NCBI GenBank assembly: GCA_903828535.1 | Contig: CAIKMN010000029.1 | Location: 1-64,000, forward strand | Source: an uncultured Curvibacter sp. | GTDB taxonomy: Bacteria; Pseudomonadota; Gammaproteobacteria; Burkholderiales; Burkholderiaceae_C | Length of the DNA stretch: 64,000 nt | Direction: 5' to 3' | Part shown: positions 16,567-26,372 of the stretch, one piece after another | Layout: each line of letters opens with the position of its first letter | How positions within the stretch are numbered: the stretch's first letter is position 1 | The notes under the pieces: model-generated | Told to the model about the DNA's origin: nothing | What the model saw: the letters and a program-made list of their open reading frames with translations, nothing else | Database searches by the model: none | Position numbers and translations under genes: made by a program

Positions 16567-19272
16567 TTAGGCGTACAGCGGGTTGATCTTGTCGGCTTGA
16601 ATGCCGTATTTCTTGATGGCTTCCGCCACCTTTTCGGCTGGCAATTTGCCCTCGTCACTCAACGCTTTCAAGGCCGCGATGACGATGTAATGGCGGTTCA
16701 CTTCAAAGTGTTCGCGCAACTTGTAGCGGAAGTCGCTGCGGCCAAAACCATCGGTGCCCAGCACGGTGTAAGAACGGCCTTTCGGAATGAAAGAGCGAAT
16801 CTGTTCGGCATAGGCCTTCATGTAGTCGGTCGACGCCACCACGGGGCCGCTGAGTTGCGACAACTGCTTTGTCACAAACGGCACGCGGGGTGCTTCGAGC
16901 GGGTGCAGCAAATTGAAACGCTCCGCGTCTTGGCCATCACGGGTCAATTCATTGAAGCTGGGGCAGCTCCAAACGTCGGCGGCAATGCCCCAATCGACCG
17001 CGAGCAGTTCTTGTGCCGCCAAGCTTTCGCGCAGGATCGTGCCCGAGCCCAGCAATTGCACGCGCTTTTCATTTTCAGCGCCGGGCTTGCACAGGTACAT
17101 GCCCTTGATGATTTGCTCTTCGGTGCCGGGGGTTAATCCGGGCATAGCGTAGTTTTCGTTCAGCAGCGTCAGGTAATAGAAGACGTTGTCTTGCTTTTCC
17201 ACCATGCGCTTCAAACCGTGGTGCAAGATGACGCCCACTTCATGCGCAAAGGTGGGGTCATAGCTGATGCAATTCGGAATGGTGTTGGCCAAAATTTGGC
17301 TGTGACCATCTTCGTGCTGCAAGCCTTCTCCGTTCAAGGTCGTGCGACCCGAAGTGCCGCCCAACAAAAAGCCGCGGGCCTGCATGTCACCTGCAGCCCA
17401 GGCCAAGTCGCCAATGCGCTGGAAGCCGAACATCGAGTAGTACACATAGAAAGGCACCATGATGCGGTTGCTGGTGCTGTAGCTGGTGGCGGCGGCGATC
17501 CAGCTCGACATGCCGCCGGCTTCATTGATGCCTTCTTGCAGAATTTGCCCCGCTTTGTCTTCGCGGTAATACATGACCTGGTCTTTATCGACCGGGGTGT
17601 ATTGCTGACCTGCCGGGTTGTAAATGCCGATTTGACGGAACAAGCCTTCCATACCAAAGGTGCGGGCTTCGTCCACCAAAATCGGAACGATGCGGGGGCC
17701 CAGGGCTTGGTCGCGAAGCAATTGCGTCAAGAAGCGCACATAGGCTTGCGTGGTGGAAATCTCACGGCCTTCGGGCGTGGGTTCCATGACCGACTTGAAG
17801 ACCTCCAGCGAGGGCACGGTGAAGTGCTCGTCGGCTTTGGTGCGGCGGTGAGGCAAGTAGCCGCCCAAGGCCTGACGACGCTCGTGCAAGTACTTCATTT
17901 CGGGGGTGTCGTCGGCGGGTTTGTAGAACGGAATGTTCGGCAATTCGCTGTCGGGAATGGGAATGTTGAAGCGGTCGCGGAAGATTTTGATGTCTTCATC
18001 GGTGAGCTTCTTGGTTTGGTGAACGTTGTTCTTGCCCTCACCCGATTTGCCCATGCCGTAACCTTTGACGGTCTTGATCAGCAAGACAGTGGGTTGGCCC
18101 TTGTGCTTCACGGCAGCGGCGTAAGCGGCGTAGACCTTTTGAGGGTCGTGGCCACCGCGGCGCAGCGCAAAAATTTGTTCGTCGGTCATCTTAGAGACCA
18201 TCTCCAAGGTACGCGGATCGCGGCCAAAGAAGTTCTTGCGAACAAAAGCGCCGTCGTTGGCCTTGAAGGCTTGGTAGTCGCCGTCCAAGGTTTCCATCAT
18301 GATCTTGCGCAGAGCGCCGTCTTTGTCGCGGGCCAAAAGTTCGTCCCAATCGCTGCCCCAGAGCAGCTTGATGACGTTCCAACCGGAGCCGCGGAATTCG
18401 CCCTCCAGTTCTTGGACAATTTTGCCGTTGCCACGCACGGGGCCATCCAAGCGCTGCAAATTGCAGTTCACCACGAAGATCAAGTTGTCAAGGTTTTCAC
18501 GGGCCGCCAAACCAATGGCGCCCAAGGACTCCACTTCGTCCATTTCCCCGTCACCACAGAAAACCCAAACCTTGCGGTTTTCTGTGTTGGCAATGCCACG
18601 GGCATGCAGGTATTTCAGAAAGCGTGCTTGGTAGATGGCCATCAACGGGCCCAGGCCCATGGAGACAGTCGGGAATTGCCAGAACTCGGGCATCAGTTTG
18701 GGGTGCGGGTAGCTCGACAAGCCTTTGCCGTCGACTTCTTGGCGGAAGTTCAGCAACTGCTCTTCGGTCAAACGGCCTTCGAGGTAGGCACGGGCATAGA
18801 CGCCGGGCGACACGTGGCCTTGGATGTAAAGCAGGTCACCGCCTTGTTGCATGGCTTCGTTTTCTGCGTGCCAAAAATGGTTGAAACCCGCGCCAAACAA
18901 ATGGGCCAGCGAGGCGAAGGAGCCAATGTGTCCGCCCAAATCACCCCCATCAACGGGGTGGTGGCGGTTCGCCTTGACCACCATCGCCATGGCGTTCCAA
19001 CGCATGTAAGCGCGCAAACGCTCTTCAATTTCGATGTTGCCAGCGCAACGCTCTTCGTCTTCAGGGGCAATGGTGTTGACGTAGCCGGTGTTCGCCGAAA
19101 ACGGCATGTCGATGCTTTTGCCACGGGCATGCTCGAGCAATTGCTCCAACAAGAAGTGGGCGCGTTCAGGGCCTTCGGCCTGAATCACGGCGGACAAGGC
19201 GTCCATCCACTCGCGTGTTTCTTGAGAGTCGGAATCCGAAATGCGTGGTTTTGTCGAGTCTTGACTGGACAT
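16567..19272 (-). CDS. aceE: Pyruvate dehydrogenase E1 component, homodimeric type
   Basis: 901 residues, the expected size for the single-chain alpha2 E1. The thiamine-diphosphate motif is GDGEMDEVESLGAIG ... VNCN near residues 250-290. Also present are HVSPGVYARAYLEGR, GGHIGSFASLAHLFG and the C-terminal LGTDGFGRSDFR. It decarboxylates pyruvate and reductively acetylates the lipoyl groups of E2. The ATG at 19272 has a ggagac ribosome-binding site. It is the first gene of the operon, with a leader of roughly 90-100 bases to a candidate promoter shared with the divergent sensor-kinase gene. Confidence 0.97.
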   Translation of the reverse strand: MSSQDSTKPRISDSDSQETREWMDALSAVIQAEGPERAHFLLEQLLEHARGKSIDMPFSANTGYVNTIAPEDEERCAGNIEIEERLRAYMRWNAMAMVVKANRHHPVDGGDLGGHIGSFASLAHLFGAGFNHFWHAENEAMQQGGDLLYIQGHVSPGVYARAYLEGRLTEEQLLNFRQEVDGKGLSSYPHPKLMPEFWQFPTVSMGLGPLMAIYQARFLKYLHARGIANTENRKVWVFCGDGEMDEVESLGAIGLAARENLDNLIFVVNCNLQRLDGPVRGNGKIVQELEGEFRGSGWNVIKLLWGSDWDELLARDKDGALRKIMMETLDGDYQAFKANDGAFVRKNFFGRDPRTLEMVSKMTDEQIFALRRGGHDPQKVYAAYAAAVKHKGQPTVLLIKTVKGYGMGKSGEGKNNVHQTKKLTDEDIKIFRDRFNIPIPDSELPNIPFYKPADDTPEMKYLHERRQALGGYLPHRRTKADEHFTVPSLEVFKSVMEPTPEGREISTTQAYVRFLTQLLRDQALGPRIVPILVDEARTFGMEGLFRQIGIYNPAGQQYTPVDKDQVMYYREDKAGQILQEGINEAGGMSSWIAAATSYSTSNRIMVPFYVYYSMFGFQRIGDLAWAAGDMQARGFLLGGTSGRTTLNGEGLQHEDGHSQILANTIPNCISYDPTFAHEVGVILHHGLKRMVEKQDNVFYYLTLLNENYAMPGLTPGTEEQIIKGMYLCKPGAENEKRVQLLGSGTILRESLAAQELLAVDWGIAADVWSCPSFNELTRDGQDAERFNLLHPLEAPRVPFVTKQLSQLSGPVVASTDYMKAYAEQIRSFIPKGRSYTVLGTDGFGRSDFRYKLREHFEVNRHYIVIAALKALSDEGKLPAEKVAEAIKKYGIQADKINPLYA

Positions 19273-19352
19273 GGTTTGTCTCCACTTTTGAAAGCGATTT
19301 AGCGGGCCACCTTAGCGCGCTTGCTCGTCAGTTTCGCATAAGTTTTAAATAA

Positions 19353-19381
19353 TTTCGAATTATGATTAAACTTTTTATATT
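19353..19381 (+). promoter_or_regulatory. Candidate sigma-70 promoter of the sensor kinase/FixJ-type operon
   Basis: TTTCGA (19353-19358) and TATATT (19376-19381) are separated by 17 bases. The -10 agrees with the consensus at 5 of 6 positions. The -10 box overlaps the -10 box of the opposite aceE promoter. If real, transcription starts near 19388, which rules out the ATG at 19362 as the kinase start and supports 19422. A 7-bp inverted repeat (aatttcg and cgaaatt) frames the two -10 boxes. Confidence 0.35.
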
Positions 19382-19402
19382 GCGAAATTTAAAAAGAAAC
19401 AA
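19374..19402 (-). promoter_or_regulatory. Candidate sigma-70 promoter of aceE-aceF-lpdA
   Basis: On the minus strand a TTGTTT (plus 19397-19402) is followed after 17 bases by TATAAA (plus 19374-19379). The -10 matches the consensus at 5 of 6 positions, the -35 at 3 of 6. It lies in the most AT-rich part of the divergent intergenic region. Not tested. Confidence 0.4.
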
Positions 19403-19421
19403 CGGCTCTAAACTTTCAAAT

Positions 19422-21980
19422 ATGCCAAAAAACTTGTCCCCCGCCAATTTGATCAAGGGGCGTGTTTCACCGCAACGGCTGTGGCGGCGCTGGTGGCGTC
19501 AGCATCCAAGCGCTTGGCAAGACCGCATTGCCTTTGCGGTGCCCTTGTTGTCGGTGCTGTTGTTCATGCTGGCCATCGTGTCGGTGTTTTGGTATTTGCA
19601 CCTCGACGAGCAAGACCGCGACCACGACGCCATGCTGCACGACGTGCAAGTGACCCAACAAAACATTCGTTTGCGACTGATCGATCACCAAGAACGCTTG
19701 CTCAGGTTGGCCAAAACGCTGAGCAACGCCAACGACGACAAAAACCAGCTTGCTCGTTTTAAGGCCAATGTCGAAGCGCAGTTTGAAGAAACCCGGGAGT
19801 TGTTGATGGTCTTCCGTGTGGACGAACGGGGCTTGGTTCATCAGGGTTTGGCCAATCCCGATCACCTCATCAATTTGCCGGTGTACATGGGCCAGCAACT
19901 CAGCCACGGACCTCAAGGGCAATTGGTCAAGAAAGCGCACATTCAGTCCGGTCCGGTTTACAGCTCGCCCGTCCTGACAGCCGATGGACAAGGTCAGGTG
20001 AGTTTGTGGCTGCCGGAAGGATTACGAGAAGATGGCGGGGAAGGCACTTTGGTGGCCGTTTTCTCTTTGGAATCCTTGCTGCAAGCCGCCACGACGCCGG
20101 AATTGAGACAAAAGTACGCCGTTTCGCTGGTCAATCAGGAGGGCCAGTGGTTGGCGGGTGCCAGCCTGCCCAAAGAGCAAAACCGTTTTTTGTCCCCTTG
20201 GTTTAAACCGCCGGAAGTCCAAAAACAGACCTTGGCGCCCTTTGGCGATCGATTGGTTCTGCAGTACCAAGCCTTTCGGACCCCCTATGGCTGGGCTGGC
20301 AATCGGTTGTTTTGGCTGATCGGCATCTTGAGCCTGATGACGGCTTGGATGTTGATTGGCAATTGGCGACATACCCGCCGTCGTGCACAGGCACAAGAAG
20401 AATTATTGGCTGAAACCAATTTCCGAAGGGCCATGGAGAACTCGATGCTGATTGGCATGCGGGCCACGGACATGGAAGGCAAAGTGACCTATGTGAATGC
20501 GGCTTTTTGCCAGATGACCGGTTGGCAGGAAAACGAACTCGTGGGTCAAACACCGCCCTACTCCTATTGGCGCAAAGAAGACCACCAAAGCCTCATGCAG
20601 CGGATAAGCAACGGCTATGAAGCCCTTAACCCGCGTGCGGGCTACCAAATGAAAGTCAAGCGCCATGACGGATCGGTCTTTGATGCGCGCATCTACCTCT
20701 CTCCCTTAATCGATGCCTTTGGCACCCAAACGGGCTGGATGTCGTCGATGACCGACATCACCGAACCCACCCAAATTCGGGAGCAGCTTTCTGCCTCTTA
20801 CGAACGATTCACCGTCGTGCTCGAGTCGTTGGACGCGGCCGTGTCGGTCGCCCCTCTGGGCAGTGAAGAGCTTTTGTTTGCCAACAAGTTGTATCGGTTG
20901 TGGTTTGGTGGCGATGCCAAAGGGCATTTGAATTTGGTCATTCAAGCCGGCCAAGCCCCAACCCAAAATCAAAGCAACAGCGCTCAAACGGAAGACGCGG
21001 ATGATTTTGCCGGCCTCCCCACCACGTCACTGCAAGAGGCCAAAACCGACAATGCCCGAATTTATTTGCCTGAACTGGGCAAGTGGATCGAGGTGCGTTC
21101 TCGTTATCTGAATTGGGTCGATGGCCGCTTGGCACAAATGGTGATTTGCACGGACATCACCCAGCGCACCTTGGCTGAAGAGCAGGCTCAGGCCCAGGCA
21201 GAGCAGGCTCAAGCCGCCAGTCGACTGATCACGATGGGCGAAATGGCCTCCAGCGTGGCCCATGAATTGGGGCAGCCGTTGACCGCCATCAACAACTACT
21301 GCCAGGGCATGTTGTCGCGCTTGCAAAAGGACCAGTTCGACGAAGAAACCTTTGTTGCCGCCTTGGAAAAGACCGCGAAACAGGCGCAACGAGCGGGTCA
21401 AATCATCCAGCGCATCCGCTCCTTTGTGAAACGCAGCGAGCCCAACCGAAGCGCAGCACAAGTTGCGTATTTGGTGGAAGATGCGGTGGAGTTGGCTCAA
21501 ATTGAAATGCGCCGACGCCAAGTGCGTCTCAGCTTTTATGTGGCGGCGCGATTGCCAGCCTTGAACGTGGATCGAATCTTGATTGAGCAAGTGCTGATCA
21601 ATTTATTGAAAAATGCCGCGGAAGCGATTGACGTGGCACAACGTCCGCTGACGCAACGGGAAGTGGAGTTGCGCGTCTTGCCCAAGCAGGTCGATGGGCA
21701 AGAGGTGATTGAGTTTTCCGTCACCGACACGGGCACTGGTTTGGCCCCTGAGGTCATCGATAAAATTTTTGATGCCTTCTTCACCTCCAAATTGGAGGGC
21801 ATGGGGATCGGCCTGAATTTATGTCGTTCGATCGTGGAATCCCATGATGGACGCATGCATTGTGAGAACCTTTACAATGGCCAGGAGCTGGCTGGTTGCG
21901 AGTTTTCATTCTGGTTACCTGTAAATCCAAGCCCTCCAAGTCTAAAAACACACGAGATACTGTCGGTCCCTGGAGTTTAG
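19422..21980 (+). CDS. Membrane-bound PAS sensor histidine kinase, divergent from the PDH operon
   Basis: 852 residues from the ATG at 19422; an in-frame ATG at 19362 lies within promoter-like AT-rich DNA. The first helix (about 37-58) and a second (about 297-314) bracket a periplasmic sensory region of about 240 residues. A PAS domain (about 335-450, VTYVNAAFCQMTGW) and a second PAS-like stretch (about 460-580) follow. Next are a coiled Gln/Ala segment, the HisKA box SSVAHELGQPL with His near 614, the N box NLLKNAAEAI and the G boxes TDTGTGLAP and GMGIGLNL. The layout is DctB/FixL-like. The response regulator starts 3 bases after its stop. The signal sensed is unknown. Confidence 0.9.
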   Translation: MPKNLSPANLIKGRVSPQRLWRRWWRQHPSAWQDRIAFAVPLLSVLLFMLAIVSVFWYLHLDEQDRDHDAMLHDVQVTQQNIRLRLIDHQERLLRLAKTLSNANDDKNQLARFKANVEAQFEETRELLMVFRVDERGLVHQGLANPDHLINLPVYMGQQLSHGPQGQLVKKAHIQSGPVYSSPVLTADGQGQVSLWLPEGLREDGGEGTLVAVFSLESLLQAATTPELRQKYAVSLVNQEGQWLAGASLPKEQNRFLSPWFKPPEVQKQTLAPFGDRLVLQYQAFRTPYGWAGNRLFWLIGILSLMTAWMLIGNWRHTRRRAQAQEELLAETNFRRAMENSMLIGMRATDMEGKVTYVNAAFCQMTGWQENELVGQTPPYSYWRKEDHQSLMQRISNGYEALNPRAGYQMKVKRHDGSVFDARIYLSPLIDAFGTQTGWMSSMTDITEPTQIREQLSASYERFTVVLESLDAAVSVAPLGSEELLFANKLYRLWFGGDAKGHLNLVIQAGQAPTQNQSNSAQTEDADDFAGLPTTSLQEAKTDNARIYLPELGKWIEVRSRYLNWVDGRLAQMVICTDITQRTLAEEQAQAQAEQAQAASRLITMGEMASSVAHELGQPLTAINNYCQGMLSRLQKDQFDEETFVAALEKTAKQAQRAGQIIQRIRSFVKRSEPNRSAAQVAYLVEDAVELAQIEMRRRQVRLSFYVAARLPALNVDRILIEQVLINLLKNAAEAIDVAQRPLTQREVELRVLPKQVDGQEVIEFSVTDTGTGLAPEVIDKIFDAFFTSKLEGMGIGLNLCRSIVESHDGRMHCENLYNGQELAGCEFSFWLPVNPSPPSLKTHEILSVPGV

Positions 21981-21983
21981 TCA

Positions 21984-22610
21984 ATGAGTTTGATACCCAA
22001 AAAAGGCAGCGTTTACGTTGTCGATGATGACGAAGCGGTGCGAGATTCCTTGCAATGGTTGCTCGAAGGCAAAGACTATCGGGTGAGATGCTTTGATTCC
22101 GGAGAAACCTTTTTAAACCGCTACGACCCGCGCGAAGTGGCTTGTTTGATTGTTGACATCCGCATGGGCGGCATGACCGGACTCGAGCTTCAAGACCGAC
22201 TCATCGAACGCAAATCGCCCTTACCCATTGTCTTCATCACCGGCCACGGCGACGTGCCCATGGCCGTTGACACCATGAAAAAGGGCGCCATGGATTTCAT
22301 CCAAAAGCCCTTCAAAGAAGAAGAACTGGTGAACGTAGTGGAGCGCATGCTTGAAAAGGCCAAAGACGCTTTTTCAGACTCTTTCCAAGCCGCCAGTCGC
22401 GACGCCTTGTTGTCCAAGTTGACCACGCGTGAAGCCCAAGTGCTGGAACGCATCGTGGCCGGTCGTCTGAACAAACAAATAGCCGACGACTTGGGCATTA
22501 GCATCAAAACCGTGGAAGCCCACCGGGCCAACATTATGGAAAAACTGAGCGCCAATACCGTGGCCGATTTGCTAAAAATCGCCTTAGGTCAAACCGGAGC
22601 GAAATCCTGA
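21984..22610 (+). CDS. FixJ/NarL-type response regulator
   Basis: 208 residues. The receiver domain (about 9-120) has the acidic pocket VVDDDE, phospho-acceptor Asp58 ([12 protein letters not shown]), the conserved Thr in FITGHGD and Lys108 in QKPFKEEE. The LuxR-type helix-turn-helix is at about 146-205 ([40 protein letters not shown]). It is a transcription factor, partner of the kinase just upstream (3-base gap, ribosome-binding site tggag). The location next to aceE suggests control of central carbon metabolism, an inference. Its stop codon overlaps the proposed CTG start of folD. Confidence 0.93.
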   Translation: MSLIPKKGSVYVVDDDEAVRDSLQWLLEGKDYRVRCFDSGETFLNRYDPREVACLIVDIRMGGMTGLELQDRLIERKSPLPIVFITGHGDVPMAVDTMKKGAMDFIQKPFKEEELVNVVERMLEKAKDAFSDSFQAASRDALLSKLTTREAQVLERIVAGRLNKQIADDLGISIKTVEAHRANIMEKLSANTVADLLKIALGQTGAKS

Positions 22611-23461
22611 GCGCCCAAATCATCGACGGCAACGCCCTGTCACGCCAACTGCGCGGCGAAGTGGCGCATCGCACCACCGCCCTCAAAGCCCTTGGCATCA
22701 CCCCTGGCTTGGCTGTCATTTTGGTGGGTGACAACCCCGCCAGCCAAGTTTATGTGCGCAACAAGGTCAAAGCCTGTGAGGACAGCGGACTTCACTCGGT
22801 GCTCGAAAAGTACGAGGCCCACCTCAGTGAAGCCGATTTGTTGGCCCGCATTGAAGCCCTGAACCAAGACCCCAGCATCCACGGCATCTTGGTCCAACTT
22901 CCCTTGCCCGCCCACATGGACACCCAAAAGGTCATCGAGGCCATATCCCCGGCCAAAGATGTGGATGGTTTTCACATTGCCAGCGCGGGGGCCTTGATGA
23001 CAGGTCTGCCCGGCTTTTGGCCTTGCACACCCTACGGTTGCATGAAAATGCTCGAGTCCATTGGCTACAACTTGCGCGGCAAACACGCCGTGGTCATTGG
23101 CCGCTCGAACATTGTGGGCAAGCCCATGGCCTTGATGTTGCTGCAACAAAACGCCACTGTCACCATTTGCCACAGCGCAACCCCCAACCTCAAGGCCATG
23201 ACGCTGCAAGCCGACGTCATCGTCGCGGCGGTGGGTCAACGCAATGTGCTGACAGCCGACATGGTCAAACCGGGCGCCGTGGTGCTGGACGTGGGCATGA
23301 ACCGCAACGACGAAGGCAAACTCTGCGGTGACGTCGACTTTGCGGGCGTCTCAGAAGTGGCCTCCCACATCACGCCGGTACCAGGCGGTGTGGGCCCCAT
23401 GACCATCACCATGCTCTTGGTCAACACCGTTGAAGCTGCCGAAAAAAGACTTCACGCCTGA
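22607..23461 (+). CDS. folD: Methylenetetrahydrofolate dehydrogenase/cyclohydrolase, likely CTG start
   Basis: Bifunctional enzyme interconverting 5,10-methylene-, methenyl- and 10-formyl-THF. The family motifs are the catalytic [23 protein letters not shown], the NADP-binding [19 protein letters not shown] and the C-terminal [15 protein letters not shown]. The first ATG/GTG (22661) would remove about 18 conserved N-terminal residues ([14 protein letters not shown]). The frame extends upstream without an ATG, GTG or TTG to a CTG at 22607. It overlaps the stop of the response-regulator gene (CTGA) and has GGAG 7 bases before it. From there the protein is 284 residues, the normal FolD length. 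Translational coupling is likely. Confidence 0.93.
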   Translation: MSAQIIDGNALSRQLRGEVAHRTTALKALGITPGLAVILVGDNPASQVYVRNKVKACEDSGLHSVLEKYEAHLSEADLLARIEALNQDPSIHGILVQLPLPAHMDTQKVIEAISPAKDVDGFHIASAGALMTGLPGFWPCTPYGCMKMLESIGYNLRGKHAVVIGRSNIVGKPMALMLLQQNATVTICHSATPNLKAMTLQADVIVAAVGQRNVLTADMVKPGAVVLDVGMNRNDEGKLCGDVDFAGVSEVASHITPVPGGVGPMTITMLLVNTVEAAEKRLHA

Positions 23462-23474
23462 CGTGCTATATGCC

Positions 23475-25559
23475 ATGACTGTTGACAATCCCTTGTTGCA
23501 CTTTGACGGTGCGCCGCTGTTTGATCTGATTCGCCCTGAGCAGGTTGCACCTGCCATGCAGCAGCTCCTGGCCGAGGCCGAAGCCGCTCTGGCCACTTGT
23601 ACTGCTGCCGATTTCCCCGCCGATTGGCTGGCCATTTCAAAAGTCTTGGACGTCGCCACCGAACGTTTGAGCCGGGCTTGGGGCGCTGTCAATCACCTCA
23701 ACTCGGTGGCCGATACACCCGAGCTGCGTGCTGCCTATAACGAGGCGTTGCCCAAGGTCACCGATTTTTGGACCCGCTTAGGCGCCAACGAGGCTTTGTA
23801 TGCCAAATACAAAGCCATCAATCCCGCCACCTTGAATGCCGAACAAACCCAGGCGCATAAAAACGCCCTGCGCAACTTTGTCTTGTCCGGCGCTGAGTTG
23901 CAAGGGGCGCAACGCGAGCGTTTTGCTCAAATTCAAGAACAACAAGCCGAAGCGGGTCAAAAGTTCAGCGAAAACGCCCTCGACGCCACCGACGCCTTCC
24001 ATCTGGATGTCAGTCTGAACGAATTGAAGGGCGTGCCCGCCGACGTCATTGCCGCCGCTTGGTCCCAATTCAAGAGCCAAAATGGCTTAGACGCGGCTGA
24101 GACAGCCCCCGCCGATTCAGAGCGCGCCTGCTACCGCTTGACGCTGAAAATGCCGTGCTATTTGCCGGTCATGCAATACGCCCACAGCAGCGCTTTGCGC
24201 GAAAAGTTATACACCGCCTACGTCACCCGCGCCAGCGAGTTGGGCGATACGCGCTTTGACAACACCGCATTGATCCGCACCATTTTGGCCTTGCGCCAAG
24301 AAGAGTCACAGTTGCTCGGTTTTGACCATTTTGCTGCGCTTTCTGTTGCCACCAAGATGGCCGACTCGCCTTCGCAAATCTTGACCTTTTTGCGCGACCT
24401 GGCAAAAAGAGCCCGCCCTTATGCCGAGCAAGACGTGGCCGACATGCAGCAATTTGCAAGCGAGCACCTGCATCTCTCCGATCCCCAACCTTGGGACTGG
24501 ACCTTCATCGGCGAAAAGCTGAAAGAAGCGCGCTACGCCTTTAGCGAGCAAGAGGTGAAAAGTTACTTCACCGCACCCAAGGTATTGGCGGGCTTGTTCA
24601 AAATCATCGAAACCCTTTTCGAGGTCAGCATCCAGCGCGCCTCGGCGTCCGTTTGGAACGCGGGCGTTTCGTTTTATGAACTTCGCCGTGACGGCCAGCT
24701 CATGGGGCAGTTCTTCCTCGACCTTTCTGCACGCCAAGGCAAGCGCGGCGGCGCGTGGATGGACGATGTGTGCGCCCGTTGGCTGCGCCCCGACAGCGGC
24801 CAATTGCAAACCCCCATCGCCCATTTGGTTTGCAACTTTGCTTCAAGCGTCAATGGCCAACCCGCCTTGCTGACGCACGACGACGTCATCACCCTGTTCC
24901 ACGAATTCGGTCACGGTCTGCACCATTTGCTGACACAAGTCAGCGAACGCGATGTGTCGGGCATCAGCGGTGTCGAATGGGACGCTGTGGAGCTGCCCAG
25001 CCAATTCATGGAAAACTTCTGCTGGGAATGGCCCGTGCTTCGCCACATGACCGCCCACGTCGACACCGGCGAGCCTTTGCCACTCGCCTTGTTCGACAAG
25101 ATGCAAAAGGCCAAAAATTTCCAGAGCGGTTTGCAAACCTTGCGCCAAGTGGAATTTGCCTTGTTCGACATGCTGCTGCACAGCGAAGCCATTCCAGCCG
25201 ACCAAGCCATTGACTTTCAAAAGGTGTTGAGCGACGTGCGCCGAGAAGTGGCCGTTTTACCCTCCCCCGCTTTCAGCCGAACGGCCAACACCTTCAGCCA
25301 CATTTTTGCGGGGGGTTATGCCGCCGGCTATTACAGCTACAAGTGGGCCGAAGTTTTGAGTGCCGACGCCTATGCGGCATTTGAAGAAACCGCCCTGCCC
25401 GATGGCTCTGCCAATCCCGAAACCAGTCGGCGTTACCGCACCGCCATTTTGGAAGCCGGCGGCAGCCGCGATGCGATGGATTCGTTCAAGGCATTTCGGG
25501 GTCGCGCCCCGGAGATTGACGCCTTGCTGCGTCATCAAGGCATGTCCTCAAAGTCTTAG
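23475..25559 (+). CDS. prlC: Oligopeptidase A (M3 family zinc metallopeptidase)
   Basis: 694 residues from the ATG at 23475; the frame opens earlier but that part overlaps folD. The zinc motif HEFGHGLHHLL lies at about residue 475, followed by the downstream ligand Glu in the FMENFCWEW region. The N terminus (NPLLHFDGAPLFDLIRPEQV) is typical of PrlC/OpdA. The enzyme degrades peptides of under about 20 residues, including cleaved signal peptides, in the cytoplasm. It begins 13 bases after folD and probably belongs to the same transcript. A hairpin pair follows the stop. Confidence 0.94.
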   Translation: MTVDNPLLHFDGAPLFDLIRPEQVAPAMQQLLAEAEAALATCTAADFPADWLAISKVLDVATERLSRAWGAVNHLNSVADTPELRAAYNEALPKVTDFWTRLGANEALYAKYKAINPATLNAEQTQAHKNALRNFVLSGAELQGAQRERFAQIQEQQAEAGQKFSENALDATDAFHLDVSLNELKGVPADVIAAAWSQFKSQNGLDAAETAPADSERACYRLTLKMPCYLPVMQYAHSSALREKLYTAYVTRASELGDTRFDNTALIRTILALRQEESQLLGFDHFAALSVATKMADSPSQILTFLRDLAKRARPYAEQDVADMQQFASEHLHLSDPQPWDWTFIGEKLKEARYAFSEQEVKSYFTAPKVLAGLFKIIETLFEVSIQRASASVWNAGVSFYELRRDGQLMGQFFLDLSARQGKRGGAWMDDVCARWLRPDSGQLQTPIAHLVCNFASSVNGQPALLTHDDVITLFHEFGHGLHHLLTQVSERDVSGISGVEWDAVELPSQFMENFCWEWPVLRHMTAHVDTGEPLPLALFDKMQKAKNFQSGLQTLRQVEFALFDMLLHSEAIPADQAIDFQKVLSDVRREVAVLPSPAFSRTANTFSHIFAGGYAAGYYSYKWAEVLSADAYAAFEETALPDGSANPETSRRYRTAILEAGGSRDAMDSFKAFRGRAPEIDALLRHQGMSSKS

Positions 25560-25566
25560 TCCTTGA

Positions 25567-25612
25567 GCCCAAAGCACTCAGCTTTGGCTAAAAGCTTTGA
25601 CTCAAAGCTTTT
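25567..25612. terminator. Tandem hairpins, probable bidirectional terminator
   Basis: The second hairpin is a perfect 11-bp inverted repeat, arms 25590-25600 (aaaagctttga) and 25602-25612 (tcaaagctttt), followed by T-rich sequence. The first, 25567-25588, pairs gcccaaagc with gctttggc imperfectly. They lie between the convergent prlC and rpiA genes, only 2 bases from the rpiA stop. With a one-base nominal spacer the inner bases of the second hairpin must open to form a loop. Confidence 0.65.
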
Positions 25613-25614
25613 AT

Positions 25615-26307
25615 TTAAAAAACGAGGGTCTTCACGCCGCTGGCGGTGCCAAGCAAACAGACTTGGGCTCTCTGACGCGCAAACACACCCACGGTGACCA
25701 CGCCAGCCCATTGATTGACTTCGCGCTCAAAGCCCATGGGGTCCTCTATTTTCAGACCGCGAACATCCAAGATGTGCTGGCCGTTATCGGTCACCAAAGG
25801 AACGCCGTCTTTCAGTCGCACCGAGGCTTGACCGCCCAAAGCCTCAAACTGGCGGATCACCTGGGCTGTGGCCATGGGCAAGACCTCGACGGGCAGTGGA
25901 AATTCGCCCAAGGTGCTGACCCATTTGGATTCATCGGCAATGCAGACAAATTGTTTGGCCAAGCTGGCCACGATTTTTTCACGGGTCAAGGCCGCGCCCC
26001 CACCTTTCACCATGAAACCGTGGCGATCGATTTCATCGGCGCCGTCGATGTAAACCGCGAGTTCAGTCACGGCATTGGCATCCAGCACCGGAATGCCCAA
26101 CGCCATCAAACGCTCGGTGGAGGCCACTGAACTGGACACTGCACCTGGGATTTGGTCTTTGATCGTTGCCAACGCATCGATGAACTTGTTCACCGTGGAG
26201 CCCGTCCCCACGCCCACAATTTGGCCCGGCACCACATAGGTCAGGGCGGCCTGGCCGACCCGTGTTTTCAATTCGTCTTGGCTGATGGGGGAGGAAGCAG
26301 ATGTCAT
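25615..26307 (-). CDS. rpiA: Ribose-5-phosphate isomerase A
   Basis: 230 residues. It interconverts ribose 5-phosphate and ribulose 5-phosphate in the non-oxidative pentose-phosphate pathway. Motifs seen are the phosphate-binding [16 protein letters not shown] near residue 30, DGADEID near 90, and the catalytic region [14 protein letters not shown], where the Glu acts as the base. The length is normal for RpiA. It is convergent with prlC, with the hairpins between, and divergent from pyrD. Confidence 0.96.
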   Translation of the reverse strand: MTSASSPISQDELKTRVGQAALTYVVPGQIVGVGTGSTVNKFIDALATIKDQIPGAVSSSVASTERLMALGIPVLDANAVTELAVYIDGADEIDRHGFMVKGGGAALTREKIVASLAKQFVCIADESKWVSTLGEFPLPVEVLPMATAQVIRQFEALGGQASVRLKDGVPLVTDNGQHILDVRGLKIEDPMGFEREVNQWAGVVTVGVFARQRAQVCLLGTASGVKTLVF

Positions 26308-26372
26308 GGCGAGGCTTGAGGGAAAATAGGGAATTATCGTTTTTCTTCTCTTGCTTTTTGCAAATCCACTGA

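Noticed and set aside
17191-19302. A 703-codon open frame on the plus strand, antisense to aceE
   Set aside because: It mirrors aceE codon by codon, has no ribosome-binding site, and its product has no recognisable domain. Codon bias of aceE leaves this frame open by chance.
19362-19421. ATG at 19362 as the start of the sensor kinase
   Set aside because: These 20 codons are AT-rich, contain the candidate -10 boxes of both divergent promoters, and have no ribosome-binding site.
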